This document shows, piece by piece, positions 44,222-53,669 of a stretch of DNA of 64,000 nt (the first letter of the stretch is position 1; each line of letters opens with the position of its first letter). This DNA is from Bombella saccharophila (lineage in GTDB: Bacteria; Pseudomonadota; Alphaproteobacteria; Acetobacterales; Acetobacteraceae): positions 558,001-622,000 of the forward strand of contig NZ_JANIDW010000001.1 in the NCBI RefSeq assembly GCF_026385475.1, given 5' to 3'. Both the position numbers and the translations under genes were made by a program. Below the pieces are notes generated by a model. The model did not search any database, was not told the origin of the DNA, and saw only the letters and a list, made by a program, of their open reading frames with translations.

Positions 44222-45535
44222 TTATTCTTCACTTTCTAGTAAGATGCGGTCCGTCTCTTCATCATAATCGAATAGGTTAGCATAACGTGCCCACGAGATG
44301 GCCGTGTTTAATGTCTGCCGAGCAAAGCTTATCGACATAGACTCTTCCAATCGCCGCCGAAAGACGTCTGCATCAATAGCGTGGCTATTGCGTTCATCCA
44401 ATGTACCGCGAATCAATTTTAACAGTGGAACAGCATGAAGCAGAGCGGCACGCATAATATCGCGCCGTGCATCGGCATCGGCTTCCACAAAGGTACGTCC
44501 GGTTTGGGTTAAGATAATATCGCCATCTTCAAGGTCAGCGAAATCCAATAATTGCAATGTTTCTCCTAATGGGAAAAGATCATCCAAGGTCATTTGGAGA
44601 TGTTGGGCCAATTCTGGGAGGTCAGCACGGCCAGAATGAGGCGCATGTTCCAACGCCTCCATAAGCCCGACCAACATCTCGATAGATAAATCAGGCAAGA
44701 CAAGGAATAGCTCGCTTTCATCCTGTATCTCTGCCGATGGCATGGCTTCCGCCTCCGAGACACTAGGGGCGCGCAAGGTCATCAATGTATAAATCTGGTC
44801 CACAAAATGACGGAACTGCTCATCATGCCGGTTACGCGGGTGCGGGAAGGGGACACGGATTTCATGCGTGATGCGCCCCGGCCCCGATGAAAAGAGCAAT
44901 ATCCGGTCACACATTAAAACGGCTTCTTCAATCGCATGGGTTGCGAGAACCATAGCTTTAAGCGGGCCTAGGCGATGTTCCTGCCATAATTCAATCAAAT
45001 CGGTTCGCAGATTTTCGGCACTCAGATGGTCAATATTTAAAAAAGGCTCATCTAGTAACAAAATCTCAGGTTGGCGAGCTAGGGCACGTGTCAGAGAGGT
45101 ACGCTCTGCTAACGCATCGGATAATTCTCTCGGATAAGCCCCCTCATAGCCATCCATATCCAACACCTCGATAATCGCACTGGCTATTTTTTCCCGCTCT
45201 GCTTTGGGTTGGCGTTTAGCTTCTAGGGCAAGGAGAATATTCTCCCGTACGGTCAACCACGGGAAAAGAACATCATCTTGCAAAATGATGGATACCCCCT
45301 CCAAAGCTAGGGGAGTGGCTTTATCATCCTTCCAAAAAATAGTGCCCGTTTTAGGCTGCTCAAGCCCGGCCATGATTTTTAATAAGCTTGATTTACCAGA
45401 GCCAGAACGCCCCACAAGGCCTAGAATCTCACCCTCTTGCACCTCCATATTAATCTGCTCAACAATAGGAAGGTCTTGGTTACGGGCCTTTTGAGCAACT
45501 TGTGTACAGTCAACCAGGCGTAGAAGTGTATTCAT
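44222..45535 (-). CDS. ABC transporter ATPase (nitrate/sulfonate type) with C-terminal AAA-associated domain and altered signature motif
   Basis: 437 residues. The N-terminal ABC domain has Walker A GRSGSGKSSLLK, Q-loop ILQDDVLFPW, Walker B ILLLDEPF and the H-loop LATHAIEEAV, as in NitT/TauT importers. The ABC signature, normally LSGGMRQR, reads LSDALAERTS, and the D-loop SALD reads LNID. About residues 280-430 form the 'AAA-associated' C-terminal domain seen in a subset of these ATPases (LEHAPHSGRADLPELAQHLQ, TQTGRTFVEADADARRDI). It follows the two-domain permease by three bases. No substrate-binding protein lies nearby. Confidence 0.82.
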   Translation of the reverse strand: MNTLLRLVDCTQVAQKARNQDLPIVEQINMEVQEGEILGLVGRSGSGKSSLLKIMAGLEQPKTGTIFWKDDKATPLALEGVSIILQDDVLFPWLTVRENILLALEAKRQPKAEREKIASAIIEVLDMDGYEGAYPRELSDALAERTSLTRALARQPEILLLDEPFLNIDHLSAENLRTDLIELWQEHRLGPLKAMVLATHAIEEAVLMCDRILLFSSGPGRITHEIRVPFPHPRNRHDEQFRHFVDQIYTLMTLRAPSVSEAEAMPSAEIQDESELFLVLPDLSIEMLVGLMEALEHAPHSGRADLPELAQHLQMTLDDLFPLGETLQLLDFADLEDGDIILTQTGRTFVEADADARRDIMRAALLHAVPLLKLIRGTLDERNSHAIDADVFRRRLEESMSISFARQTLNTAISWARYANLFDYDEETDRILLESEE

Positions 45536-45538
45536 GAG

Positions 45539-47059
45539 TTAAATCCCATAACGGCGCGTTACGCGCTCTTGTAACGGCATACACACTCCCCAGCGTACAG
45601 ATAGGGCAAGTGCGGTCATTAAGGCGAGGAAGAGCATCTCTTGACCATAATGCTGACCATGTAACATCGCATAAAGCGTAGATGTTGGAGACGATAGTGC
45701 TCCATCATGGCCCAGAAAGCTCACTAGATACACATTATCCCAGAAGAAAGGGAGGGCGAGTGCAATGGACTCAAAAAGGATGGGATATAGTAAGGGCAAT
45801 CTAACCTTCTGCCATAGAGGCAAACTGGGTAAATGTAATTGCTCACCCATAAGGAATAGTCGTTTTATATCCTCTTTCTTCGATTTATAGGCGATATTCC
45901 ATCCTACAATACCTAATGATGCTAGTGCTGGCAAAGATATAGCAGGAATGATGTTCTCTAAATAAGGGAACATCACATATATAGGAAAGAGGCTCACAAC
46001 AAAGCCAACATAGCTTATTAGCTTTTGGGAGGGTTCAGGTAAGCCTAAAATTAGGCCTCCTATATAGCTCCAGAAAAGCCCAATAATGCAGACAGCCGCT
46101 AAAACATAACTTAGAGGCCCTAAAAAACGGAGACTATCAACCGGCCATGGCCACATCAGATAGGTTAAAAAACCAGCTGATAAAATGAGGATAACCATTT
46201 GTGAGACAACGTTATAATCACGCCATTTCATCATCAAGCGTGATTCAGGGGGCGCTTTCTTGAAGTTGTCTAGGCTGCACACAGCATAGCGTTTACCATG
46301 CCCGAGCAAGGGGGCTATTAAGCCATGCTGAACAAGGGCCATCAAACCAAGGCTCATAATAATTACAAGCCATATTGCCGCTACATGATGTTGCACTAAA
46401 GCCGTATAGGCATGGCCTCCCAAACCCGGATGCCATTCTGGATGGCAGAAGGCGAGCAGATATTCCCCCCCAAAGAGGCAAAGCCAGAAATCTGGGAGAT
46501 TTAACAAGACAGACTGCACAAGCTCCGGGAAGGCAAAAGGTACATGTAATCGCCAGAACATCTGCCCATAACCCAGCCGTAATGCGCGTGCTGTCTTCAA
46601 AAACTCTGTTGGGATGTCGTGCCCTGTCTTTAAAGTTGCATATAAGCTGCGTGCAATGAGGCTAAAAGCGGCCATACATGCGATGCTCCAAAAGGAGGGG
46701 AGCACGGCAGAGAATAAGCCAAGCAAACAAAGGGAGGGAATCTCTGCCAAAATTACTGTTACTGCAGAGAGGCCCCGCCTGATAAAAGCTGAATAAGCTG
46801 CAAGGGATAATAGGGCGAACTGACCGATAGCTGCGCCTAACAAAGCGGCGGCGACTTCGCCTAGCGTCCAAAAGGCAGCGTTCCATAATGGGGGAAGAAA
46901 GGCAAACGCCTTCAAGCCAAAGCCGAGGGAAAGCCCATATAAGGCCCCAAGCATTAACGCACAGCAGGATAAGCCACTGCCGCCATGTGCGACCAACCAA
47001 CGCAGACAGCTGCCCTCAATGCGCGAGATAAGAGCAAAGGAGAGGAGATGCTTCCTCAT
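45539..47059 (-). CDS. ABC transporter permease, two fused transmembrane domains
   Basis: 506 residues with about a dozen hydrophobic segments, in two halves of a binding-protein-dependent permease. Both halves show a cytoplasmic loop of the EAA type: EFLKTARALRLGYGQMFWRL, followed by VPFAFPEL, in the first half and LHLPSLPLWQKVRLPLLYPI in the second. Such fused permeases occur with the ATPase type downstream. The EAA-loop glycine is clear only in the first half. Spacing: 17 bases after dut, three before the ATPase, so it shares the ubiE-coaBC-dut transcript. Substrate unknown. Confidence 0.8.
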   Translation of the reverse strand: MRKHLLSFALISRIEGSCLRWLVAHGGSGLSCCALMLGALYGLSLGFGLKAFAFLPPLWNAAFWTLGEVAAALLGAAIGQFALLSLAAYSAFIRRGLSAVTVILAEIPSLCLLGLFSAVLPSFWSIACMAAFSLIARSLYATLKTGHDIPTEFLKTARALRLGYGQMFWRLHVPFAFPELVQSVLLNLPDFWLCLFGGEYLLAFCHPEWHPGLGGHAYTALVQHHVAAIWLVIIMSLGLMALVQHGLIAPLLGHGKRYAVCSLDNFKKAPPESRLMMKWRDYNVVSQMVILILSAGFLTYLMWPWPVDSLRFLGPLSYVLAAVCIIGLFWSYIGGLILGLPEPSQKLISYVGFVVSLFPIYVMFPYLENIIPAISLPALASLGIVGWNIAYKSKKEDIKRLFLMGEQLHLPSLPLWQKVRLPLLYPILFESIALALPFFWDNVYLVSFLGHDGALSSPTSTLYAMLHGQHYGQEMLFLALMTALALSVRWGVCMPLQERVTRRYGI

Positions 47060-47076
47060 GGGCAGAAAAACTCCCG

Positions 47077-47529
47077 TTAATGGCCCGTACTGCCAAAGCC
47101 GTTATGGCCACGCTCTGTTGTATCAAGGCTTTCACATTCCTGCCACGCTATTTTGACAACAGGCGCAAGGACGGCCTGCGCAATCCTCATCCCACGATGT
47201 ATCACAAAATCCTCAGCCCCAGCATTAATGAGAATAATGCGTATCTCCCCGCGATAATCTTCATCAATCGTGCCGGGACTATTGGGGACCATAATTCCGT
47301 ACTTTAGCGCAAGGCCAGAGCGTGGGCGGATTTGTAATTCGTACCCTGCTGGTAAGGCGATAGACAAGCCGGTGGGAATTAAAGCACGTTCCCCAGCTTT
47401 GATGGTGAGGGGGGCCTCCACAGCGGCTTGCATATCCACCCCCGCTGCCCCGGCTGTCCCATAAGCGGGGAGGTCTAAATCGTGGCCATGAGGCAGCCGT
47501 ACAATACGAACCGTTACAGACGCTGACAT
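47077..47529 (-). CDS. dut: Deoxyuridine 5'-triphosphate nucleotidohydrolase (dUTPase)
   Basis: Hydrolyses dUTP to dUMP, keeping uracil out of DNA and feeding dTMP synthesis. The 150 residues carry the five trimeric dUTPase motifs in order: [41 protein letters not shown] and the C-terminal [11 protein letters not shown]. Three bases after coaBC, a pairing common in alphaproteobacteria. Confidence 0.96.
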   Translation of the reverse strand: MSASVTVRIVRLPHGHDLDLPAYGTAGAAGVDMQAAVEAPLTIKAGERALIPTGLSIALPAGYELQIRPRSGLALKYGIMVPNSPGTIDEDYRGEIRIILINAGAEDFVIHRGMRIAQAVLAPVVKIAWQECESLDTTERGHNGFGSTGH

Positions 47530-47532
47530 AAT

Positions 47533-48729
47533 TTAAGGAGCCTCTTGATGAAAAAATGAAGCAATTTTATCCGCTAGGTGCTGAGCAAGGTCCTGCTTGG
47601 ACATTTCAGGCCATGGTTCCACCCCAGAGCCTGTCAGGAATAGAACCTGGTTCTCTGCCCCGCCAAATTGATGCTTGCTGACATCATTCGCTAACAGCCA
47701 ATCACATCCTTTCTTTTGCCGCTTTTGCTGCGCATAGTCTTGTAGGTGAGTCGTCTCAGCAGCGAACCCCACGACCAAAGCAGGCCGTTGCTCTGCATGT
47801 GAGAGGGTAGCGAGAATATCGGGGTTTTCCACTAAGGAGAGGGTAGGGGCGGCTTCATCCCCCTTTTTCTTGATTTTATGGGCTTGTATCGTATCAGCGC
47901 GCCAATCACTGACAGCGGCTACGCAAATGGCAGCATCAACGGGTAAGTGAGCCAAACAAGCTTCATACATCTCTTGTGCTGTTTGGACATTAATCCGCGT
48001 AACATGAGGGGGTGTTGGTAAGGATACAGGACCACTTATAAGATGCACCTCCGCCCCACGGGCAGCGAGGGCCTCTGCAATGGCATAGCCCTGCAAACCT
48101 GATGAGCGGTTTGATATAAACCGCACCGGGTCAATCGGTTCAACTGTAGGGCCGGCTGTGACCAAAATACGCCGCCCTTTTAAATCAGCCTGCTTATGAG
48201 AGATAATGTCTCGGATGGCAGTAAGAATGACCTCAGGCTCGGCTAGACGACCACGTCCCGTTTCCCCACAGGCAACATCACCATGCGCAGGGCCGATTAT
48301 CTTTACGCCTCGTTGTTGCAATAGAGCTACATTGGCTTGTGTGGCAGGATTCTCCCACATATGCGGATTCATCGCAGGGGCGAGTAAGATGGGGGCATCC
48401 GTGGCGAGTAAAAGAGTTGTTGCGAGGTCATCAGCCATACCATGCGCCATGCGTGCCATGAGATTTGCTGTTGCAGGGCATACTACAATAGCATCAGCCG
48501 AGCGCGCTAAAGAAATATGCCCGATATCACTCTCACCTCCCGGTTGAAAAAGCTCTGTATGAACAGCCTGACCGCACAGCACTTCTACCGATAAAGGGGT
48601 AATGAAATGATGAGCGGCGTGCGTCATGACGGGGACAACCTCTACCCCATCACGCTTGAGCTGCCGTGCAACATCCAACGCTTTATAAGCGGCAATACCA
48701 CCGCTTATGATGAGTAGAATACGGGCCAT
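47533..48729 (-). CDS. coaBC: Bifunctional phosphopantothenoylcysteine decarboxylase/phosphopantothenate-cysteine ligase
   Basis: Two consecutive steps of coenzyme A synthesis in one protein. The 398 residues divide into an FMN-binding CoaC half with GGIAAYKALDVARQLKRDG, the catalytic H in THAAHHF and the PAMNPHMWENP motif, a CGETGRGRLAEPE flap cysteine, and a CoaB half (from about residue 190) with ILVTAGPTVEPIDPVRFISN and VAAVSDWR. Three bases from ubiE and from dut, so part of one operon. Confidence 0.96.
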   Translation of the reverse strand: MARILLIISGGIAAYKALDVARQLKRDGVEVVPVMTHAAHHFITPLSVEVLCGQAVHTELFQPGGESDIGHISLARSADAIVVCPATANLMARMAHGMADDLATTLLLATDAPILLAPAMNPHMWENPATQANVALLQQRGVKIIGPAHGDVACGETGRGRLAEPEVILTAIRDIISHKQADLKGRRILVTAGPTVEPIDPVRFISNRSSGLQGYAIAEALAARGAEVHLISGPVSLPTPPHVTRINVQTAQEMYEACLAHLPVDAAICVAAVSDWRADTIQAHKIKKKGDEAAPTLSLVENPDILATLSHAEQRPALVVGFAAETTHLQDYAQQKRQKKGCDWLLANDVSKHQFGGAENQVLFLTGSGVEPWPEMSKQDLAQHLADKIASFFHQEAP

Positions 48730-48732
48730 CTC

Positions 48733-49521
48733 TTAAAGCCGCCAACCAGAATGAATAGCGACAATCCCACCTGAGAGATTTTGGTAAGAGACACACTCCA
48801 TCCCTGCTTGGCGCATCATTCCCGCTAATGTCTCTTGGTCTGGGAACATACGAATACTCTCGGCGAGATATTGGTAGCTTTCTGCATCCCCAGCAATCAT
48901 CTGGCCCATGCGTGGGAGCACCTGAAAGGACCAGAGGTCATAAAGCGCGGAGAGGGCTACAATATCTACTTTAGAGAACTCAAGGCATAAAAAACGACCA
49001 CCGGGCTTTAGGACGCGCCGTACTTCGCGCAATACAGCCTCTTTATCCGTACAATTCCGTAATCCAAATGCCATGGAGACCCTATCCATTGAGGCATCAG
49101 GGAAGGGGAGTGATTCGGCATCAATGACGCACACATCCATCTTCCCGATCAAACCGGCATTGATAGCGCGTTGCCGCCCTACCTCTAACATGGCCTCGTT
49201 AATATCTGAGAGGACAGCGCGCCCTCCACCACGGCGTAGCCAACCAAAGGTAATGTCCCCCGTCCCACCGGCTAAATCCAACAGGTGATGGTTGGGTTGA
49301 GGCGAGAGCATAGTGACGAAAATGCGCTTCCAAACGCGATGAATCCCTAGGGACATCGCATCATTCATCACGTCATATTTTCCTGCAACACTTTCAAAAA
49401 CCTGCCTGACAAGGGGTTTCTTCTCGTGGCGAGGAACATCACGATAGCCGAAATCAGCGCGCTCATTATCAAAATCGGCTGACGGCGAGGAGGGAATATG
49501 GGAAGAATGGGTCTCAGTCAT
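48733..49521 (-). CDS. ubiE: Ubiquinone biosynthesis C-methyltransferase UbiE
   Basis: SAM-dependent methylation of the quinone ring precursor in ubiquinone synthesis. 262 residues with VFESVAGKYDVMNDAMSLGI and HRVWKR near the N-terminus, SAM motif LLDLAGGTGDITFG, MAFGLRNCTDKEAVLREV and the C-terminal YLAESIRMFPDQETLAGMM. First gene of the operon and divergent from mutM. ubiB, often the next gene in alphaproteobacteria, is absent here: coaBC follows after three bases. Confidence 0.96.
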   Translation of the reverse strand: MTETHSSHIPSSPSADFDNERADFGYRDVPRHEKKPLVRQVFESVAGKYDVMNDAMSLGIHRVWKRIFVTMLSPQPNHHLLDLAGGTGDITFGWLRRGGGRAVLSDINEAMLEVGRQRAINAGLIGKMDVCVIDAESLPFPDASMDRVSMAFGLRNCTDKEAVLREVRRVLKPGGRFLCLEFSKVDIVALSALYDLWSFQVLPRMGQMIAGDAESYQYLAESIRMFPDQETLAGMMRQAGMECVSYQNLSGGIVAIHSGWRL

Positions 49522-49551
49522 AAAACCATCGTTATCTCATTATGAGGATTT

Positions 49552-50409
49552 ATGCCAGAACTCCCAGAAGTAGAAACTAGCCTTCAAAATATGAAGCCTC
49601 GCCTTATGGGGCGGAGTTTTGGGAAGATTGACGTAAATCGCCCTAATTTACGCACCCCTTTTCCCGCTGGGCTGGCAACGATTCCACTTCATCACCCCAT
49701 TATAGCGTTACGGCGGCGGGCTAAATACATCTTGATCGATTTTCAACATGGGTGGAGCCTACTGATTCATCTCGGTATGTCTGGCCGTCTTTTTATCGAT
49801 CCGACTATATCCGCACCCGCTTCGCGCAAACATGAGCATCTCGTATTTTGGACGAATGATGACCAGCGCATTGCTTTTGTTGATGCGCGCCGTTTCGGCA
49901 TGGTGGTTTTGTTCCGCACAGATGAGGAGAGGCAGCAGCCCCAGCTTGCTCATCTTGGGATAGAACCTCTATCGTCCCATTTTACAGCAGATTACCTTTA
50001 CGGGCTGTACCGTACAATACGGATGCCGTTAAAGACGGCCTTGCTAGACCAAAGGAAAATCGTAGGGCTTGGCAATATCTATGTTTGTGAGGCCCTGTTC
50101 CGTGCGGGATTGCATCCCCAAAGGGAGGCAAAAAGCTTAACCCAGCAAGACGCTGTTAGGCTGCATCACGCTATTATTGAGATTTTAGATGCTGCTATCA
50201 AAGCGGGAGGGTCAACCTTACGGGATTATGTACATACAGACGGTACACCGGGAGCATTTCAGAAACTTCACCTTGTTTATGGGAGAGAGGGCGAATCTTG
50301 CTCTATTTGCACTGAGGTGGGACGCGACGTTTTTATTGAACGCATAAAGCAAAATGGGCGTTCAACCTTCTTCTGCCCTCATTGTCAGAAAAATGAAGAG
50401 AATGCTTGA
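49552..50409 (+). CDS. mutM: Formamidopyrimidine-DNA glycosylase MutM (Fpg)
   Basis: Bifunctional glycosylase/AP lyase removing oxidised purines such as 8-oxoguanine. 285 residues. The catalytic N-terminus is intact: PELPEVET, where the proline is the nucleophile. LIHLGMSG and VGLGNIYVCEALF follow, and the C-terminal zinc finger has its four cysteines (SCSICTEVGRDVFIE, then FFCPHC). Divergent from ubiE, 70 bases upstream of rpsT. Confidence 0.96.
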   Translation: MPELPEVETSLQNMKPRLMGRSFGKIDVNRPNLRTPFPAGLATIPLHHPIIALRRRAKYILIDFQHGWSLLIHLGMSGRLFIDPTISAPASRKHEHLVFWTNDDQRIAFVDARRFGMVVLFRTDEERQQPQLAHLGIEPLSSHFTADYLYGLYRTIRMPLKTALLDQRKIVGLGNIYVCEALFRAGLHPQREAKSLTQQDAVRLHHAIIEILDAAIKAGGSTLRDYVHTDGTPGAFQKLHLVYGREGESCSICTEVGRDVFIERIKQNGRSTFFCPHCQKNEENA

Positions 50410-50479
50410 CGAGACTTAAACAGAAGGGTAGATGGCAAGCATCATTTTTAGCGAACTATCCGCAGGAAACTTGAAGCTC

Positions 50480-50749
50480 ATGGCAAATAACGCATCCGCC
50501 CGTAAACGCATCCGTCAGAATGAACGCCGCCGTCTGCGTAATGCGTCTCGCCTCTCTCGTATGCGGACCTTCATTAAAGCTGTTGAAAAGGCAATTCTTT
50601 CTGGCGATAAGGCAGCTGCTTCAGAGGCTCTCCGCGCGGCACAGCCGGAAATGCAGCGTGCTGCAGGGAAAGGTGTGATCGCACGTAATACGGTTAGCCG
50701 TAAGTTGTCTCGCCTTTCAGCACGTATTAAGTCTCTTTCTGCGGCTTAA
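50480..50749 (+). CDS. rpsT: 30S ribosomal protein S20
   Basis: 16S rRNA-binding protein of the small subunit. The frame opens at 50432, but S20 begins [20 protein letters not shown], so the ATG at 50480 is the start; the product has 89 residues, mostly basic helices ([32 protein letters not shown]). Followed by a terminator. Confidence 0.96.
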   Translation: MANNASARKRIRQNERRRLRNASRLSRMRTFIKAVEKAILSGDKAAASEALRAAQPEMQRAAGKGVIARNTVSRKLSRLSARIKSLSAA

Positions 50750-50805
50750 TTTATCTTTGTGGATCTATGGTCCGCCTATCGTCTGGCGTTAGCTAGAACG
50801 GTTGG

Positions 50806-50833
50806 GAGCGCGCCTGATGGCGCGTTCTTTTTT
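50806..50833 (+). terminator. Rho-independent terminator after rpsT
   Basis: GAGCGCGCC and GGCGCGTTC (one G-T pair) form a 9-base stem around TGAT, followed by six T. The rest of the 50750-50994 gap shows no gene and no clear DnaA-box cluster. Confidence 0.88.
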
Positions 50834-50994
50834 CCTGGTTAGAGAGTTAGCCATAGATTAATTATTACATAAACCCTGCCGGTCGAGATAGGAAAACGCA
50901 AAGTTGTTTCTCACGGCGGTAAAAAGACTTGATTAGCCTTCCCAGCGGGCATTACCCTTGCTGGACTCAGATACGATTATAATGGAGATCAGAA

Positions 50995-52464
50995 GTGGAA
51001 AAAGCTCAGGATGCTGCTGCTATGGCCTCTTCTGATATTGCCGCTCTTAAGGCTGCTTGGCTTCGCATTTGCGAACGCTTGAAAGATGAAGTTGGTGACG
51101 TTGAATATCGTATGTGGATTCAACGTATTACCTTAGGGGCGTTGGACGAAGATGAGATCACATTATATTTGCCAGAGCGTTTTTTAAGGGATTGGGTCCG
51201 TGCTCAATATGGGCAAAGGCTCCAATCACTTTGGCGAGAAGAAAGCTCATCCGTCCAGCATGTAGAATTAAAAATTGACAAAAAGATACAGCGTATAAAT
51301 GAGCAGACTCATCGCGCTGTAGAACGACAAGTTGAAGTTGCATCTACAGCCACTATAGGTGAGATGGCTCATGATGATGCAGTGGCGTTAGAGCATGATG
51401 AACTTCCCGCCTTTGCATCAAATATTGAAATGCGTAATGATCTTTCTGTCCCGCTAGACCGTCGCTTTACCTTCGATAACTTCGTTGTTGGTAAACCAAA
51501 TGAGTTTGCTTATGCTTGCGCTGGGCGTGTAGCAGATCACCCCGCCAGTCCCGGATTCAATCCCTTATTTCTTTATGGAGGGGTCGGCCTGGGCAAAACC
51601 CACCTTATGCATGCTATTGGTCTAAAACTGATGAGCCGGGGTAATATTTCTGTCGCCTATATGTCGGCCGAAAAATTTATGTATCGTTTTATTGCTTCGA
51701 TGCAGTCTAAATCTCAAATGGAGTTTAAAGAACAATTAAGGTCTGTCGATGTTTTGATGATTGATGATCTGCAATTTCTCATTGGTAAAAATAGTACACA
51801 AGAAGAGTTCTTCCATACATTTAATGCGCTTGTTGATGCAGGGCGGCAAATCATTGTTAGTGCAGATAAAAGCCCCTCCGATCTATCAGGGTTGGAGGAC
51901 CGGCTGCGGACTCGCCTAGGCTGCGGGATGGTTGCGGATATTCATGCCACAACCTTTGAATTGCGTATTTCCATCCTTGAGGCAAAAGCGAAAGCATCGG
52001 GTACGCCTGTCCCGCCAAAAGTTCTGGAATATTTAGCGCATAAAATCACTACTAATGTGCGTGAGCTGGAAGGCGCGTTAAATCGCCTCATCGCCCATGC
52101 AGATTTGGTTGGCCGTCCTGTTACGCTGGAATCAACGCAGGATGTCCTTAAGGACATGCTCAAAGCGCATGAGCGGCGCGTTACGATTGATGAAATTCAG
52201 CGGAAAGTTGTGGAGCATTTTAATATTCGTCTAACAGATATGTCTTCCGCTCGTAGGGCGCGCGCTGTTGCGCGGCCACGGCAGATTGCTATGTATCTTG
52301 CTAAGCAACTCACAAGCCGGAGCCTGCCAGAAATTGGCCGAAAATTTGGTAATCGAGACCATACAACTGTCATGCATGCCGTTAACCGCGTCGCAGAGCT
52401 TATGGAACAGGACCCTGGCTTGGCAGAAAGTGTAGAGCTATTAAAGCACATGCTAGAAAGCTAA
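50995..52464 (+). CDS. dnaA: Chromosomal replication initiator DnaA
   Basis: Initiates replication by oligomerising on oriC. 489 residues, GTG start after GGAGATCAGAA. Domain I is the first 90 residues (WLRICERLKDEVGDVEYRMW); an acidic linker precedes the AAA+ domain III with Walker A FLYGGVGLGKTHLMHAIG near residue 196 and LMIDDLQFLIGK. The DNA-binding domain IV ends with AMYLAKQLTSRSLPEIGRKF and DHTTVMHAVNRV. Head of the dnaA-dnaN-recF-gyrB block. Confidence 0.98.
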   Translation: MEKAQDAAAMASSDIAALKAAWLRICERLKDEVGDVEYRMWIQRITLGALDEDEITLYLPERFLRDWVRAQYGQRLQSLWREESSSVQHVELKIDKKIQRINEQTHRAVERQVEVASTATIGEMAHDDAVALEHDELPAFASNIEMRNDLSVPLDRRFTFDNFVVGKPNEFAYACAGRVADHPASPGFNPLFLYGGVGLGKTHLMHAIGLKLMSRGNISVAYMSAEKFMYRFIASMQSKSQMEFKEQLRSVDVLMIDDLQFLIGKNSTQEEFFHTFNALVDAGRQIIVSADKSPSDLSGLEDRLRTRLGCGMVADIHATTFELRISILEAKAKASGTPVPPKVLEYLAHKITTNVRELEGALNRLIAHADLVGRPVTLESTQDVLKDMLKAHERRVTIDEIQRKVVEHFNIRLTDMSSARRARAVARPRQIAMYLAKQLTSRSLPEIGRKFGNRDHTTVMHAVNRVAELMEQDPGLAESVELLKHMLES

Positions 52465-52536
52465 AATCGCTTTCAAAATATTCTTTTCCTTGTTAGAAGG
52501 CCGTACCACACGCTTTCGGTAAGATTTGGGGTTATC

Positions 52537-53661
52537 ATGAAATTTAAGGTTGATCGCGCGCCGCTCCTGCGTGCTTTGTCCCATGTTAATGGTGTTGCCG
52601 AAAAGCGAAATACCATCCCCATTCTTGCCAATGTTTTGCTAGAGCATGACGGCGAGACCCTGCGTTTAACTGCTACGGATATGGAGATTGCTGTTGTGGA
52701 GGAGATTCCCTCCACAGCGACACGCGCGGGTGCAGTGACCATCCCTGCTGCTGTTCTTTTTGAGATTGTCCGCAAATTGCCCGATGGTGCAGAGATTGAG
52801 TTTAATCAGGAGAGCGCAGAAGAGCCACTTCACCTGCGGGCCGGGCGGTACGCTACGAGCTTGAATGTTCTGCCGGTGGATGATTTCCCTGCTATGGTTG
52901 CAGGGGACCTTCTTCATCATTTCACCATTCAAGCGGGAGAGTTGCGGACTCTCATTGACCGTACGCGCTTTGCTATGTCTAATGAGGAAACGCGTTATTA
53001 CCTAAACGGTATTTACCTCCATGTCGTGTTGGAGGAGAAGAAAAATTATCTCCGTGCAGTTGCGACAGATGGGCACCGTCTAGCCAAGGTGGATACGGAA
53101 GCCCCTCTCGGTATTAAATCCATGCCCGGCATTATTGTTCCGCGCAAAACAGTTACAGAAGTGCGAAAGCTGCTGGATAATGATAGTGCGGATGTCGAGG
53201 TAGCTCTTTCTGAGACGCGCATCCAATTTCGTATTGGTTCCATCTTGCTGACCTCTAAGCTTGTGGATGGGACATTCCCGGAATATTCACGCGTTATCCC
53301 GCAGAATAACAGTCGCATCTTGCGCGTTAGTAAGCAGGATCTTGCAGCAGCCGTTGGACGTGTGGCAGCGATTAGCCAAGAACGCTCTCGCCCTATCAAG
53401 CTGACGGTAACAAAGAATCATCTCACTCTCTCAGCGATCAGTCCCGACCAAGGGATTGCCCAAGAAGAGTTGGATGAAAATAGCGTCACTTACGATAGTG
53501 ATGAGGTAGAGATCGGCTTCCAAGCGCGCTATTTGACGGATATTACCGACCAAATTGATGCAGAAGCTGAATTTGCACTAGCTGATAGCTCCTCACCGAC
53601 ATTGATTCGCGATACGGAGCAGCCTGCTGTTCTTTACGTTCTTATGCCTATCCGGGTTTAA
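52537..53661 (+). CDS. dnaN: DNA polymerase III beta sliding clamp
   Basis: Ring-shaped processivity clamp. 374 residues of three similar domains; MKFKVDRAPLLRALSHVNGV, NTIPILANVLLEHDG and the C-terminal AVLYVLMPIRV are typical. 72 bases after dnaA and eight before recF, the standard order. Intact. Confidence 0.97.
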   Translation: MKFKVDRAPLLRALSHVNGVAEKRNTIPILANVLLEHDGETLRLTATDMEIAVVEEIPSTATRAGAVTIPAAVLFEIVRKLPDGAEIEFNQESAEEPLHLRAGRYATSLNVLPVDDFPAMVAGDLLHHFTIQAGELRTLIDRTRFAMSNEETRYYLNGIYLHVVLEEKKNYLRAVATDGHRLAKVDTEAPLGIKSMPGIIVPRKTVTEVRKLLDNDSADVEVALSETRIQFRIGSILLTSKLVDGTFPEYSRVIPQNNSRILRVSKQDLAAAVGRVAAISQERSRPIKLTVTKNHLTLSAISPDQGIAQEELDENSVTYDSDEVEIGFQARYLTDITDQIDAEAEFALADSSSPTLIRDTEQPAVLYVLMPIRV

Positions 53662-53669
53662 GTGCCGCC

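Noticed and set aside
50834-50994. Possible oriC upstream of dnaA
   Set aside because: I see no cluster of TTATCCACA-like DnaA boxes and no marked AT-rich unwinding region; in alphaproteobacteria the origin is often not at dnaA.
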